In this document: piece after piece, positions 24,801 to 30,851 of the stretch | Numbering within the stretch: the stretch's first letter is position 1 | How the letters are laid out: the number at the start of each line of letters is the position of its first letter | From: DATBGS01 sp036557885 | GTDB taxonomy: Bacteria; Chloroflexota; Ktedonobacteria; Ktedonobacterales; DATBGS01 | Length of the DNA stretch: 30,851 bases | Reading direction: 5' to 3' | Assembly: GCA_036557885.1 (NCBI GenBank) | Contig: DATBGS010000064.1 | Coordinates: 1 to 30,851 of the forward strand | The notes under the pieces: model-generated | Told to the model about the DNA's origin: nothing | What the model saw: only the letters and a program-made list of their open reading frames with translations | The model's database searches: none | Made by a program: the position numbers and the translations under genes

Positions 24801-24839
24801 GACTGGACAAATCACCGGCTTGTTGAACATGTGCGCCAT
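21831..24839 (-). CDS. LAL-type regulator: AAA/NACHT-like ATPase + TPR repeats + LuxR HTH (copy 2)
   Basis: A 1,002-residue paralogue of the gene at 14931-17948, with the same order of domains. Walker A is LSGEAGIGKSRLV (residues 41-53), Walker B is VLLTVEDLHWSDEMSLEW. Long TPR-like helical repeats occupy most of the protein, and the C-terminal LuxR HTH reads GGLTERERSVAVLIAQG then SNREIAVQLVVSERTVETHV. ATG 24839 is taken as start because the homologous copy begins at the same distance from the ATPase and because a TATAAT box lies at 24910-24915. Its ribosome binding site is weak, and ATG 24830 is an alternative. It points towards the methyltransferase/FAD operon, mirroring copy 1 and its methyltransferase. 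Probable function: ligand- or stress-responsive activation of the adjacent metabolic genes. Confidence 0.92.
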   Translation of the reverse strand: MAHMFNKPVICPVVIGRQGELTTLHTLSDQVRRGRGQVALLSGEAGIGKSRLVAVVKSQAQAEGFLVLQCTCFSTDRSTPYAPLLDLFGSASAKELLSRSIGDLEPLARELALLYPGLVPLSSDEPLVPPIEPEQQKRRLFVALTQFFTGLASSQPVLLTVEDLHWSDEMSLEWLHSLARSSTHYPLLLVLTYRNDEMHPGLSHWLAQLDREHLAQELVLTPLSRSEVEAMLEAIFDRPSSLSASTLEDLYKLTEGNPFFIEELLKSLILAEAIGSVHEMGEHQPLVELRIPRSVQDAVRQRMERLSEAARQVVVLAAVAGRRFDFALLQQITRYEEQELLAFMKELIAAQLVMEASEEQFAFRHALTREAIYRQLLLRERKTLHRPIAETMEQLFASAPDAHLPELADHFYEAGAWGQALAYAHRAGERAHALYAPRIAVEQFTRALKAAHHVKSELVAPLYRLRGQSYETLGEFEQARADYERAFTAAQESHDGQMQWQAVMDLGFLWAGREYERAGLFFRQAVQLAETLAIPKLRAHSLNRLGNWFVNTGRNTEGLQAHRVALDVFQRQHDQAGMAETYDLLGMTLAWSGDLVKGRQQQERAIALFRRLGDKKSLISTLPNASIGTSPAIAETVFVVVRSPEEGEREALEAIELARQMDWSAGEAYAELTSGVLLASFGQFGRGLAHAHKGLQITVEIEHQQWTIAAHCELGHIYVLMLAPALALRHLGAGLPLAEVLGSAWWIGSIRADQALAYLQLGQRKQAEAALQAAMLREQEPRTLTERRLAWIGGELALAQGEPQVALQTAERLIATAPGELRAQPIPRLLKLKGEALVALSRLDEAVEALENAKRGVLERREAPLLWQIHASLGRVYGLLKHEELAQSAYAAARAGIEELSQMIDDAELREQFLQRAHASLPKAKPISPRRAEAEKFGGLTERERSVAVLIAQGKSNREIAVQLVVSERTVETHVGNILFKLSFASRTQIAAWAVEVGLEKR

Positions 24840-24909
24840 GGTGCTCTGCGTCTTTTTCAGCGCCTTTACATCAGGGGAGGAACGTCTGTCTACAACCGTT
24901 GGATACCCC

Positions 24910-24915
24910 ATTATA
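24910..24915 (-). promoter_or_regulatory. -10 box of the second LAL regulator
   Basis: A perfect TATAAT on the minus strand about 70 nt upstream of ATG 24839. No convincing -35 is present at 16-18 nt, which would fit activator dependence, or the match could be chance. Confidence 0.4.
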
Positions 24916-25023
24916 TGACAAAGCGCTTTTTCGCCTGGCGCAAAGCCCAGCCAGCGTGTTGAAAGCGCGATCCAACCACCAGAGGTGACTCCTTCGCATG
25001 CTCCAAAGCAACGTGAGCGGTGA

Positions 25024-25540
25024 CTATGTGGACTGCACCCCATGCACCGGACCAGTGGCCCAAGTCAACTCAGCAGTACATTGCATAAGAGCGGCTTCAA
25101 ACTCAGCCGGAGGCAGATAGCCTAAGCTCGAATGCAGCCGCTTGGTATTGTAGACATCCTCGATGAACTGGCCCATCTGGGCCTGCGCATCAGCCAGCGT
25201 CTGATACTCGTTGAGATAGACCTCCTCGTGCTTGAGCGTCTTGAAGAAGCTCTCGGCTTTGGCATTGTCATAGGGATTGCCCGTGGCCGACATACTCACC
25301 CTGGCTTGCACCTGCTCCAGCCGAGCGACGTACTCCGTGCTAGCGGACTGCACTCCCCGGTCCGAATGGTGAATCAGTCCTGGGGCGGGCTGACGGGTTG
25401 CCAACGCCATCTCCAGCGCCGCCAGGGTCAGACACGTATCAATTTGGAGGGAGAGCTTCCAGCCCACGCAACGCCGCGAGAAGGCGTCCAGCACACACGC
25501 TAGATACACGAACGTGGTGGGCAAGCGGATATACGTGATA
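25024..25540 (-). pseudogene. IS3 OrfB transposase, C-terminal (catalytic) part
   Basis: Encodes the rve/DDE integrase core from the first catalytic Asp region (IDITYIRLPTTFVYLACVLDA) through the second Asp (LIHHSDRGVQ) to the Glu (NPYDNAKAESFFKTLK) and the conserved tail YNTKRLHSSLGYLPP. It is separated from its N-terminal part at 27439-27843 by the inserted recombinase element. Joining across the insertion restores NQVWG-I-DITYI in frame without gain or loss of bases. The frame continues upstream into the inserted element as far as 25656, so an unnatural catalytic-domain-only product could in theory be made, but the gene is interrupted. Apart from the insertion no other lesion is visible. 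Confidence 0.9.
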
Positions 25541-25566
25541 TCAATGGACTGATCGCAAATGACAAA
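25530..25566. other. Left attachment junction of the recombinase element
   Basis: IS3-derived half (GTGATA before the core) joined at TC 25541-25542 to the element half-site AATGGACTGAT + CGCAAATGACAAA. It is one of the two hybrid sites produced by integration. Confidence 0.75.
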
Positions 25567-27438
25567 TTTTGTTTTATCCGCACTGAGCGCTTGCACTTGA
25601 CCTGGTCCCGCGTTGAGTTTAGCCCCTGGCGCCGCCGCTCTCATCAGTCGTCCCATCCTTCAGATGATTGTATTCATTCTGGAGGATCTGCTCATGCATC
25701 GCCAGTGGTGTCTTCGCCGTCAAACCACCCCGTACCCCGATGGACAACAGCGCTGGGATCGAGCGTATCACCTGCTGCTCCAGTGGTCCCAGACCAGTGA
25801 TGATGTCACTTCTTCAGCCAAGCTTGCGGAGGAACCTGATGCGAATCGCTCTGTATCTACGCGTTTCCACGCCCAACCAGAGACAGACCCAAACCATCGA
25901 ACAACAACTTGACCAGCTCCAGCGCCATCTGCAGGAGCGCCAGTGGACCGTCGCCCAAGCCCATATTTTTCGCGATGATGGCTTCAGTGGCGCCAGCTTG
26001 AATCGCCCGGGATTAGACCACTTGCGTGATTGTGTTCGCAATCGGGAGCTGGATGTGGTCCTGATCACCGCTCCTGATCGCCTGGCGCGCAACTATATCC
26101 ACCAAATGGTGTTGCTGGAAGAATTCGAGCGAGGCGGCTGAGAGGCTCGAGTTTCTGGAACGCCCCATGAGCCAGGACCCACATGACCAGTTGGTGTTGC
26201 AGATCCGCAGCGCAGTCGCCGAATATGAGCGCACCTTAATCACCGAACGCATGCGACGAGGCCGCTTGATGAAGTGGCGCGCGGGCACCCTCTTACCCTG
26301 GACGCATCCGTTGTATGGCTATCGGGTCCATCCCGACCGCCCGCGTGACCCGAGCGGCGTGACGCTGGATCCAACTGAGGCAGCCATTGTAGCGGAACTC
26401 TTCGCCCAGTATTTGGAGCAGGAGATGAGTTTGCATCGGCTCTCCCGCTCCTTGCATGAGCGAGGCATTCCTTCGCCCACCAACAAGCCCTGGTGGGGCT
26501 TGGCAACCATTCAGGGCTTGTTAACGAATCCGACCTACACCGGCACCCTCTACAGCCGACGCATGCGCTATCGCGCACCGCAGATCCGTCGGTCGGCGAC
26601 CCATCCGCTGGGGCGTCCGCACGAGACCGCCATTCCTCTGCCTCCGGAGGAGTGGATCCCGGTGGCCCAAGTGCCAGCCATTGTCAGTCACGAGCAATTT
26701 GAGCGCGTGCAGGCCAAGTTGGCGCACAATCAGAGCTTTGCTCGGCGCCATAACACCGCCCACCACTACTTGTTGCGTGCCCTGGTCAGTTGTGGGCGCT
26801 GTTTGCGTGCCTGTACCGCTCGCACCGCAGGCAAGTATGGGTATTACCTCTGTTCGGGCAAAGCCAAACCGATGCACCGGGGCACCGAGCATCCCTGCGA
26901 GGCGCGCTTCATTCCGGCGGCTCAATTGGATGAAGTGGTCTGGAAGGACCTCTGTGAGGTGCTGACGCACCCTGACCAGATTTGCCTGGCCCTCGAACGC
27001 GCACATGGGGGCCACTGGCTCCCCCAAGAACTCCAGTCGCGGCGCGAGCATTTGCGAAAGGCGCGCCACCATCTGGAGCAGCAACGTGATCGGTTGACGG
27101 AGGCCTATTTGCAGGGCATTATTCCCTTAGCTGAATATGAACGCCGACGCCGGGATCTGGAGCAGAAAATGGAGGCCATTGGCCAGATGGAGGCACAATT
27201 GCTGGCCCAAGCGCAGAACCGGGAGCAGGTGGCCCAGCTCGCCTTGTCCATGACGGCCTTTTGTCAACGAGTCCAGCAGGGGCTGGCTCAGGTGACGTGG
27301 GAGCAAAAGCGGCAGTTGGTGGAATTAGTGATTGATCGGGTCGTGGTGACGGACGACCACGTCGAAATTCGCTACGTGATTCCGACCTCCCCGGCCAGCG
27401 AACAGGTCCGTTTTTGTCATTTGCGTACAGACTATTTC
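25541..27438 (+). mobile_element. 1,896-bp serine-recombinase element inserted in IS3 orfB
   Basis: The boundaries are the repeated dinucleotide TC (GA on the minus strand) at 25541-25542 and 27437-27438. Eleven nt inward from each copy lie perfect 13-bp inverted repeats, CGCAAATGACAAA (25554-25566) and TTTGTCATTTGCG (27413-27425). Joined as a circle the ends form a 50-bp imperfect palindrome (13+11+2+11+13; 20 of 24 positions match between half-sites), the expected architecture of a large-serine-recombinase attP. Removal of one copy exactly repairs orfB. It carries a small ORF and the recombinase gene. Confidence 0.85.
25694..25912 (+). CDS. Small protein (72 residues) preceding and overlapping the recombinase gene
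   Basis: ATG 25694 follows GGAGG with an eight-nt spacer, a strong ribosome binding site. The product begins MHRQWCLRRQTTPYPDGQQR and continues WDRAYHLLLQWSQTSDD, with a basic, Trp-rich first half that looks like a small folded domain or peptide; the last 25 residues overlap the recombinase start in another frame. The overlap (74 nt) suggests translational coupling. I do not recognise a family. It might be a recombination directionality factor or accessory protein by position, but nothing in the sequence proves this. Alternative: a chance frame in the leader. Confidence 0.5.
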   Translation: MHRQWCLRRQTTPYPDGQQRWDRAYHLLLQWSQTSDDVTSSAKLAEEPDANRSVSTRFHAQPETDPNHRTTT

Positions 27439-27615
27439 GATGCCCCAGACCTGATTAGGTTGAGTGATCACCAAGTCGCGCAGCAGATACGGATAGATGT
27501 ACTGGCCTGGCTGCCGAGTGGTTCCGCCTGGCCCTGGTCCAATCGCCTCCAGCCCCATCTCGCGCATGTGCCGCTGCACCGCTTTGCGATTGATCAGCAC
27601 TCCTTCGCGTCGTAA
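25839..27615 (+). pseudogene. Large serine recombinase, frameshifted, with host-derived C-terminal tail
   Basis: ATG 25839 has GGAGG six nt upstream. The N-terminal resolvase domain reads MRIALYLRVSTPNQRQ (nucleophilic Ser in RVST), then DDGFSGASLNRPGL and APDRLARNYIHQ. It stops at 26139-26141 after EEFERGG. A +1 shift within 26128-26137 continues in frame as ERLEFLERPMSQDPHDQLVL and the helix E region EYERTLITERMRRGR. Then follow the recombinase domain (YGYRVHPD, GIPSPTNKPWWG), a zinc-ribbon (VSCGRCLRAC … YYLCSGKA … HPCEARF), a coiled coil (about 27030-27260) and VEIRYVIPTSP near the end. Removing one base would give about 533 residues to the attachment core, followed by 58 residues read from antisense IS3 DNA to the stop at 27613-27615. 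The single frameshift either inactivates the gene or is a sequencing error. Confidence 0.85.
27413..27449. other. Right attachment junction of the recombinase element
   Basis: Element half-site TTTGTCATTTGCG + TACAGACTATT joined at TC 27437-27438 to the IS3 half GATGCCCCAGA. It lies inside the recombinase reading frame, whose stop codon is beyond it in IS3 DNA. Confidence 0.75.
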
Positions 27616-27843
27616 CGCTGCCGTGATGCGCCGCGAGCCATAAAACGGGCTTTCGGTGAAGATCGCATCAATCCGGTGCTTGAGCGCGATCTCCACAGCC
27701 CTGGGCAATGCTGGTCGGTAGTACAGACTGGAGCGGCTGACCGAGAGCAAGCGCGCCTGGGCTGAGAGCGGCAGTTCAGGGTTCGCGTGCTCGACCAGCG
27801 TGCGGCGGACTGCTCGTGGTACCTCCTGCCGCAATTTTTTTTT
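27439..27843 (-). pseudogene. IS3 OrfB transposase, N-terminal part
   Basis: Begins in the slippery A-run (see 27835-27843) and encodes the HTH_21-type region: LSAQARLLSVSRSSLYYRP, then ESPFYGSRRITAALRREG and INRKAVQRHMREMGLEAI, ending in PNQVWGI immediately before the insertion point. The catalytic half lies at 25024-25540. The part of the reading frame beyond the insertion point (down to 27325) is antisense to the recombinase and is not transposase. Without the insertion the complete OrfB would be about 300 residues. Confidence 0.88.
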
Positions 27844-28126
27844 GTAACCAGTGGACCTGGGTAGTCAGGCGTCCGATCTCTGCGTAGAGCTGCTCTTTCT
27901 CGCGTTCATGCTCGGCTTTCAGGGCGGCGATTTGGGCCTCCAAGGGAGCGTTCTCCGTGAAGGCGCTGGGCATTGCCTGGAGCACGGCTCGCTTCCATTT
28001 GGTGATCAGATTGGGGTGGACCCCATGCTGAGCCGCAATCTGTGCGAGCGTCCGCTCGCCTGCCAAGACTTCCTGAACAACCGGTGTTTTAAAGGCTGGC
28101 GTGTAGTGTTTGCGAATCATCGCCAT
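27776..28126 (-). CDS. IS3 OrfA (HTH transposase subunit)
   Basis: A 116-residue protein. The HTH_Tnp_1 domain occupies residues 1-60 (RKHYTPAFKTPVVQEVLAG, then AQIAAQHGVHPNLITKWKR), followed by a leucine-zipper-like coiled coil (LEAQIAALKAEHEREKEQLYAEI, split here at 60-110) that mediates OrfA/OrfAB multimerisation. Its end overlaps OrfB in the -1 frame. In the family OrfA alone binds the IS ends and regulates transposition, and the OrfAB fusion made by frameshifting is the transposase. This copy is intact, but its OrfB partner is split, so the IS can move only with a transposase supplied in trans. Confidence 0.88.
   Translation of the reverse strand: MAMIRKHYTPAFKTPVVQEVLAGERTLAQIAAQHGVHPNLITKWKRAVLQAMPSAFTENAPLEAQIAALKAEHEREKEQLYAEIGRLTTQVHWLQKKIAAGGTTSSPPHAGRAREP
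27835..27843 (-). promoter_or_regulatory. A9 slippery sequence for programmed -1 frameshifting of orfA/orfB
   Basis: Nine consecutive A residues on the minus strand (T9 on plus), located where the orfA coiled coil ends (HWLQKK) and the orfB frame opens (LRQEVPRAV). This matches the A6G/A7-type slippage sites of IS3 elements. Confidence 0.7.
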
Positions 28127-28251
28127 ACTCGCTTGCTCACACCTTAATCATCCTTCTCCCCATGTCCCAAATCCTGGGTCCATTATATTCATCTTCCTCC
28201 TGCCTGGCCTGCAAATGGTTTCTTGCCTTCCTGCATCCACTTCAGGGGTCG

Positions 28252-28396
28252 CTGCGCTGGCTACTTGCGTCATCTGGCCATAAATCACTGGGGTTATCGA
28301 ACCCCAGCTCCCGTTTTCTCAACGGATGAAATAAAGGAGTATTGAGCACAATTGAACCAGTTATTTGTGGCCGATAAATAAAATAGCCAGCACAAG
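28252..28396. repeat. MITE-like repeat, copy D, downstream of the sugar-kinase gene
   Basis: Starts CTGCGCTGGCTACTT (28252-28266) and ends AAATAGCCAGCACAAG (28381-28396). Positions 28339-28377 match copy B with few changes. It contains two hairpins: CTGGGGTT-ATCG-AACCCCAG (28288-28307) and CCGTT-TTCTC-AACGG (28311-28325). It begins 15 nt beyond the kinase stop codon, so these hairpins may act as its transcription terminator. Confidence 0.65.
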
Positions 28397-28411
28397 CCAG
28401 CAGCAGGCGTG

Positions 28412-29437
28412 TCATTTATACTCTTCAGGGTTTGTCACAAAAAAGCCAGCGGGGGGAATAGTGGGGAGAAGATGTGCTGCTACTGCTTCATCAATGCTGA
28501 CTCCGGCAGCTTCCAGCGCGGAAAAGAGGACGCCCACAATGGGTTCATAGCGACAGCGCATCGGGCGAACCCCAGGCGAGCTTTGCCGTACGGTTTCGAT
28601 CACAGCCTCTGGCAGCACTGCTGACGGATGCCGGAAGACCCCACCAGCCAGCGCCAGCGCGAATGGCGTTTCCGCAATGCCGACGAGCCGCGCAGCAGCC
28701 AGCGCGAAATTGCCGAGCGCGTGACCATGCTCGCTCACGATGCGGCGGGCCAGGTCGTCGCCAGCCTCAGCCTCATCGAGCAGTACAGGCGCCAGGCGGT
28801 CCAGCCGCCGATGGTGGCCCCGGCTTGCGCGGCTGGTATAGGAGTGCAGCACTTCTTCAACGGATCGCAGATGCAGCGCCTCAACAACTCGCCTGGTTAA
28901 TGTGGTTGGCGGCTCCATGCCAAGTTCGGCGCGGCAAATGGCGTACAGCGTTTTCAGCCCTAATTGGGAGCCGCCCTGGACCTCATCTTGCCAGCGGCTG
29001 CTGTTCCAGAAGCGTCCATCTGGCCCGCGCGCACCTACGGCCCCACCCGTTCCGCAGATCACCGAGACACCAATCGAACTGCTGACCTGATCATGCAGCA
29101 CGCCCAGCGCATCATTCTGGATGAGGACGCGGCGGCCAAACCCACGCGCCTGCATCGCCTCGCGCAGCAGTGTGGCATCTTCGGGCCAATCTACCCCCGC
29201 CGCATTGAAGACCGAAGCGACCAGCTCATCGGTTTCGACTTGCGCTGCCTGAAGCGCCTGAGTGATGGCATCTTCGGTGTTTGCCAACGCCGCCTCTTCC
29301 GAGGTCAGCCCTTCGCGCTCGGCATTATACATATCCCCACACCCACCACGCCCGGCCCCCAGAATGCGGCCATCCAGACTGGCAACCAGGGCCAGCGTCT
29401 TGGTATTCCCTCCGTCCACCCCTAACACACAGTGCAT
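28412..29437 (-). CDS. BadF/BadG-family sugar kinase (N-acetylglucosamine-kinase-like)
   Basis: A 341-residue ASKHA ATPase. The phosphate-1 motif is VLGVDGGNTKTLALV (residues 4-18), followed by GRGGCGDMYNAE, NDALGVLHD, the phosphate-2 motif VSVICGTGGAVGA and the adenosine motif ALAGGVFRHPS. Relatives phosphorylate N-acetylglucosamine, glucosamine or related amino sugars with ATP in the cytosol. ATG 29437 is preceded by GGAGAG five nt upstream. It is 80 nt downstream of the GH4 glycosidase and co-transcribed with it, so the kinase probably acts on the sugar released by that hydrolase. Precise sugar specificity cannot be read from the sequence. Confidence 0.87.
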   Translation of the reverse strand: MHCVLGVDGGNTKTLALVASLDGRILGAGRGGCGDMYNAEREGLTSEEAALANTEDAITQALQAAQVETDELVASVFNAAGVDWPEDATLLREAMQARGFGRRVLIQNDALGVLHDQVSSSIGVSVICGTGGAVGARGPDGRFWNSSRWQDEVQGGSQLGLKTLYAICRAELGMEPPTTLTRRVVEALHLRSVEEVLHSYTSRASRGHHRRLDRLAPVLLDEAEAGDDLARRIVSEHGHALGNFALAAARLVGIAETPFALALAGGVFRHPSAVLPEAVIETVRQSSPGVRPMRCRYEPIVGVLFSALEAAGVSIDEAVAAHLLPTIPPAGFFVTNPEEYK

Positions 29438-29517
29438 GCTGTCTCTCCGATTTCCCCTGAAGATTCCAGGTGACGCTGACGCCCATTCTTCGGCAGATCA
29501 GGAAGGAGCGAGGCCCA

Positions 29518-30831
29518 TCAATTCGCGCCAGTTTCCTGTAACAGACGCTCTGGCAGAGAGTGACGATGGGCTGCGGCCATCTCATCGTAGAGTGCTTCTG
29601 CGGTAGTGTATGAGAAAACCAGGGGATGGCTCGCCAGCGCGCGAATGGCGTCTCTGCGGGTGCCGCTCCAGGCAGCCTCGGCGGTCAGCGCCTGATATTC
29701 CCCCAGCATCTTGACCAGTCCAGCCAGGTGGCGCGGCAGATGCCCCATTGCCAGCGGCGTGGCGCCCTGGCTATCTACAAAGCCTGGCACCTCCACGACC
29801 AGATCAGCGGGGAAATCGGCCAGCGCGCCCCTGTTGGGGACGTTGACATACAAGACTTCTTTGCGGTCATTGTAGATGGCGTCCATCACATCAATGGCTA
29901 GCTCTAATTCGTGGATGCCGCCACGCGAGCGCGCCGGGTCGAGTTCAGGCACCTCCTGGGCCGCCTGCTCTCGATAATGTGCCCAATAGTCGGGAACGCT
30001 CGCCAGAATGTCTTGCGCGCGGGTAGTCGGTTTGGCCTGAAGCTCGGCCAGTAGCTCATTTTTGAAGTAGTAATACTGGAAATAGTGATTAGGCAGCGCA
30101 TTCATCTGGCAGGCTAAATTGACCATGCGCAGTTCATAAGCGGGCGTTTCCGGGTCGTGGAGCATCTCTTCGCGTGCCCGGCGCAAAATGGCGATAAAAT
30201 CGTGGCCTTCATAGAGGTGACGCACGCTCCAGGAGCCATGATTCAAGCCGATGGACACAGCATCGAGCTTATCGGGGTCCAGTCCGATCATCTCCGCATA
30301 GTTGCGGTTGCTGGCAATCGGCCCTTCACAGAGCGAGATGGTGGGAATGGCGGTATGGTGCGTCACCGCCTCTGACACAATATTGATGGGATTCGTGTAG
30401 TTGAAGAGGCGAGCGCGTGGGCAGATGGCTTCCATATCAGCAATGATGTCGCGCATGACATGGATGGAACGCAGCGCCATGAAGAAGCCGCCCGGCCCTT
30501 GCGTCTCCTGTCCGATGACGCCATATTTCAGCGGGATACTCTCATCCAGAGAGCGCGCCTCAAAGCCGCCGGGCCGGTAGCTGGTCAACACGGCGTCACA
30601 ATCGCGCAGGCCCTCGCGCCGATGAGTGGTGGTGGTGACGGTCACGTCTATATCTCTGGCGCGAGCCATCTTGCGCGTGATGGTCTGGACAATCTCCAGC
30701 CGTTCGGGGTCAAGGTCAATCAGCACAACCTCCGAGCCGTCAAAATTTTCGCCCTGGTGGACAAACGAGGCCATTGTGCCAGCAGCGCGCGTGCTGCCGC
30801 CGCCGATATAGGCCCATTTAATGCGTGCCAT
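29518..30831 (-). CDS. Family 4 glycoside hydrolase (NAD+/Mn2+-dependent)
   Basis: A 437-residue cytosolic enzyme. The NAD-binding Rossmann motif is WAYIGGGSTRAAG (residues 6-18). FNYTNPINIVSEAV holds the conserved Asn pair; Cys168 in SLCEGP and His198 in GLNHGSW are the expected metal ligands; VEVPGFVD is a late family motif. GH4 enzymes (alpha-galactosidases, alpha-glucuronidases, 6-phospho-glycosidases) cleave glycosides by a redox-elimination mechanism. AGGAG lies eight nt before ATG 30831, and the window ends 20 nt further upstream, so promoter and earlier genes are not visible. The neighbouring amino-sugar-type kinase suggests use of unphosphorylated oligosaccharides imported by an ABC transporter, with phosphorylation afterwards. 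That is inference. Confidence 0.9.
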   Translation of the reverse strand: MARIKWAYIGGGSTRAAGTMASFVHQGENFDGSEVVLIDLDPERLEIVQTITRKMARARDIDVTVTTTTHRREGLRDCDAVLTSYRPGGFEARSLDESIPLKYGVIGQETQGPGGFFMALRSIHVMRDIIADMEAICPRARLFNYTNPINIVSEAVTHHTAIPTISLCEGPIASNRNYAEMIGLDPDKLDAVSIGLNHGSWSVRHLYEGHDFIAILRRAREEMLHDPETPAYELRMVNLACQMNALPNHYFQYYYFKNELLAELQAKPTTRAQDILASVPDYWAHYREQAAQEVPELDPARSRGGIHELELAIDVMDAIYNDRKEVLYVNVPNRGALADFPADLVVEVPGFVDSQGATPLAMGHLPRHLAGLVKMLGEYQALTAEAAWSGTRRDAIRALASHPLVFSYTTAEALYDEMAAAHRHSLPERLLQETGAN

Positions 30832-30851
30832 TGTTAAAGCTCCTGTTGGTC

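Larger units (their letters stand above)
25029..28182 (-). mobile_element. IS3-family insertion sequence (about 1.26 kb) split by a 1.9-kb serine-recombinase element
   Basis: Contains orfA (28126 to 27776) and the two halves of orfB (27843 to 27439 and 25540 to 25024). The ends were set at inverted TGGAC sequences: TGGACTGCACCCC at 25029 and TGGACCCAGG (minus strand) at 28182. These ends match for only five bases, and the orfB stop at 25024-25026 falls just outside, so the left boundary may be a few bases off. Subtracting the 1,896-bp insertion gives 1,258 bp, a normal IS3 length. No target duplication could be identified. Confidence 0.8.

Noticed and set aside
25541..25547. Crossover at the shared ATG (25544-25546 / 27440-27442) instead of the TC core
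   Set aside because: An ATG core gives unequal distances (7 and 14 nt) to the 13-bp arms, whereas the TC/GA core gives 11 nt on both sides and restores orfB precisely.
1..30851. CRISPR array
   Set aside because: No regularly spaced short direct repeats with unique spacers and no cas-like genes were seen.

Overview
The window looks like accessory-rich chromosome of a GC-rich, soil-type bacterium. The gene content (two ~1,000-residue ATPase/TPR/LuxR regulators, an IS66 relic, an IS3 element, a large serine recombinase, a GH4 hydrolase, a membrane-anchored molybdenum oxidoreductase) fits Chloroflexota of the Ktedonobacteria type. That placement is inference from gene style only; there is no rRNA or tRNA gene here to anchor it.

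Layout. 1-2640: a decaying minus-strand MarR-controlled redox island (marR, a SnoaL-like stub, a PPOX-family relic, an intact NADPH-dependent FMN reductase, an NmrA-like pseudogene), with two matching operator-like sites. 2980-4710: debris, namely a palindromic MITE-like repeat abutting a frameshifted IS66 transposase, an inverted-repeat intergenic segment and the 3' part of an arsenite methyltransferase gene. 4894-12017: a tight five-gene plus-strand operon encoding a GT2-DUF2064 fusion, a GT-C membrane glycosyltransferase, a radical SAM/SPASM-like enzyme, a membrane-anchored sulfite-oxidase-family protein and an atypical PLP enzyme. Convergent to it is a two-component system (12069-14157). 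14931-24839: two paralogous LAL-type regulators point inwards at a methyltransferase (+) and at a methyltransferase/FAD-monooxygenase pair (-). 25029-28182: an IS3 element split by a 1,896-bp serine-recombinase element. 28412-30831: a GH4 glycosidase and BadF-type sugar kinase operon.

Most striking result. The two ends of the serine-recombinase element allow its circular attachment site to be rebuilt by eye: a 50-bp imperfect palindrome with 13-bp perfect arms, 11-nt half-spacers and a central GA dinucleotide (minus strand). Removing one copy of the element restores the IS3 orfB frame exactly, and the integration site is the codon context of the first catalytic Asp of the IS3 transposase. The recombinase reading frame runs across the attachment core, so its C-terminal tail differs between the integrated and circular forms.

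How the genes may work together. The five-gene operon looks like one envelope-associated biosynthetic pathway (activated-sugar transfer, lipid-linked mannosyl/glucosyl-type transfer, radical chemistry, Mo redox chemistry, amino-group chemistry) whose product is not identifiable from sequence. The MarR island is an electrophile/quinone-response type cluster losing its effectors. A dispersed MITE-like family with GTGCTGGCTACTT-type ends occurs as three two-ended copies and one solitary end.
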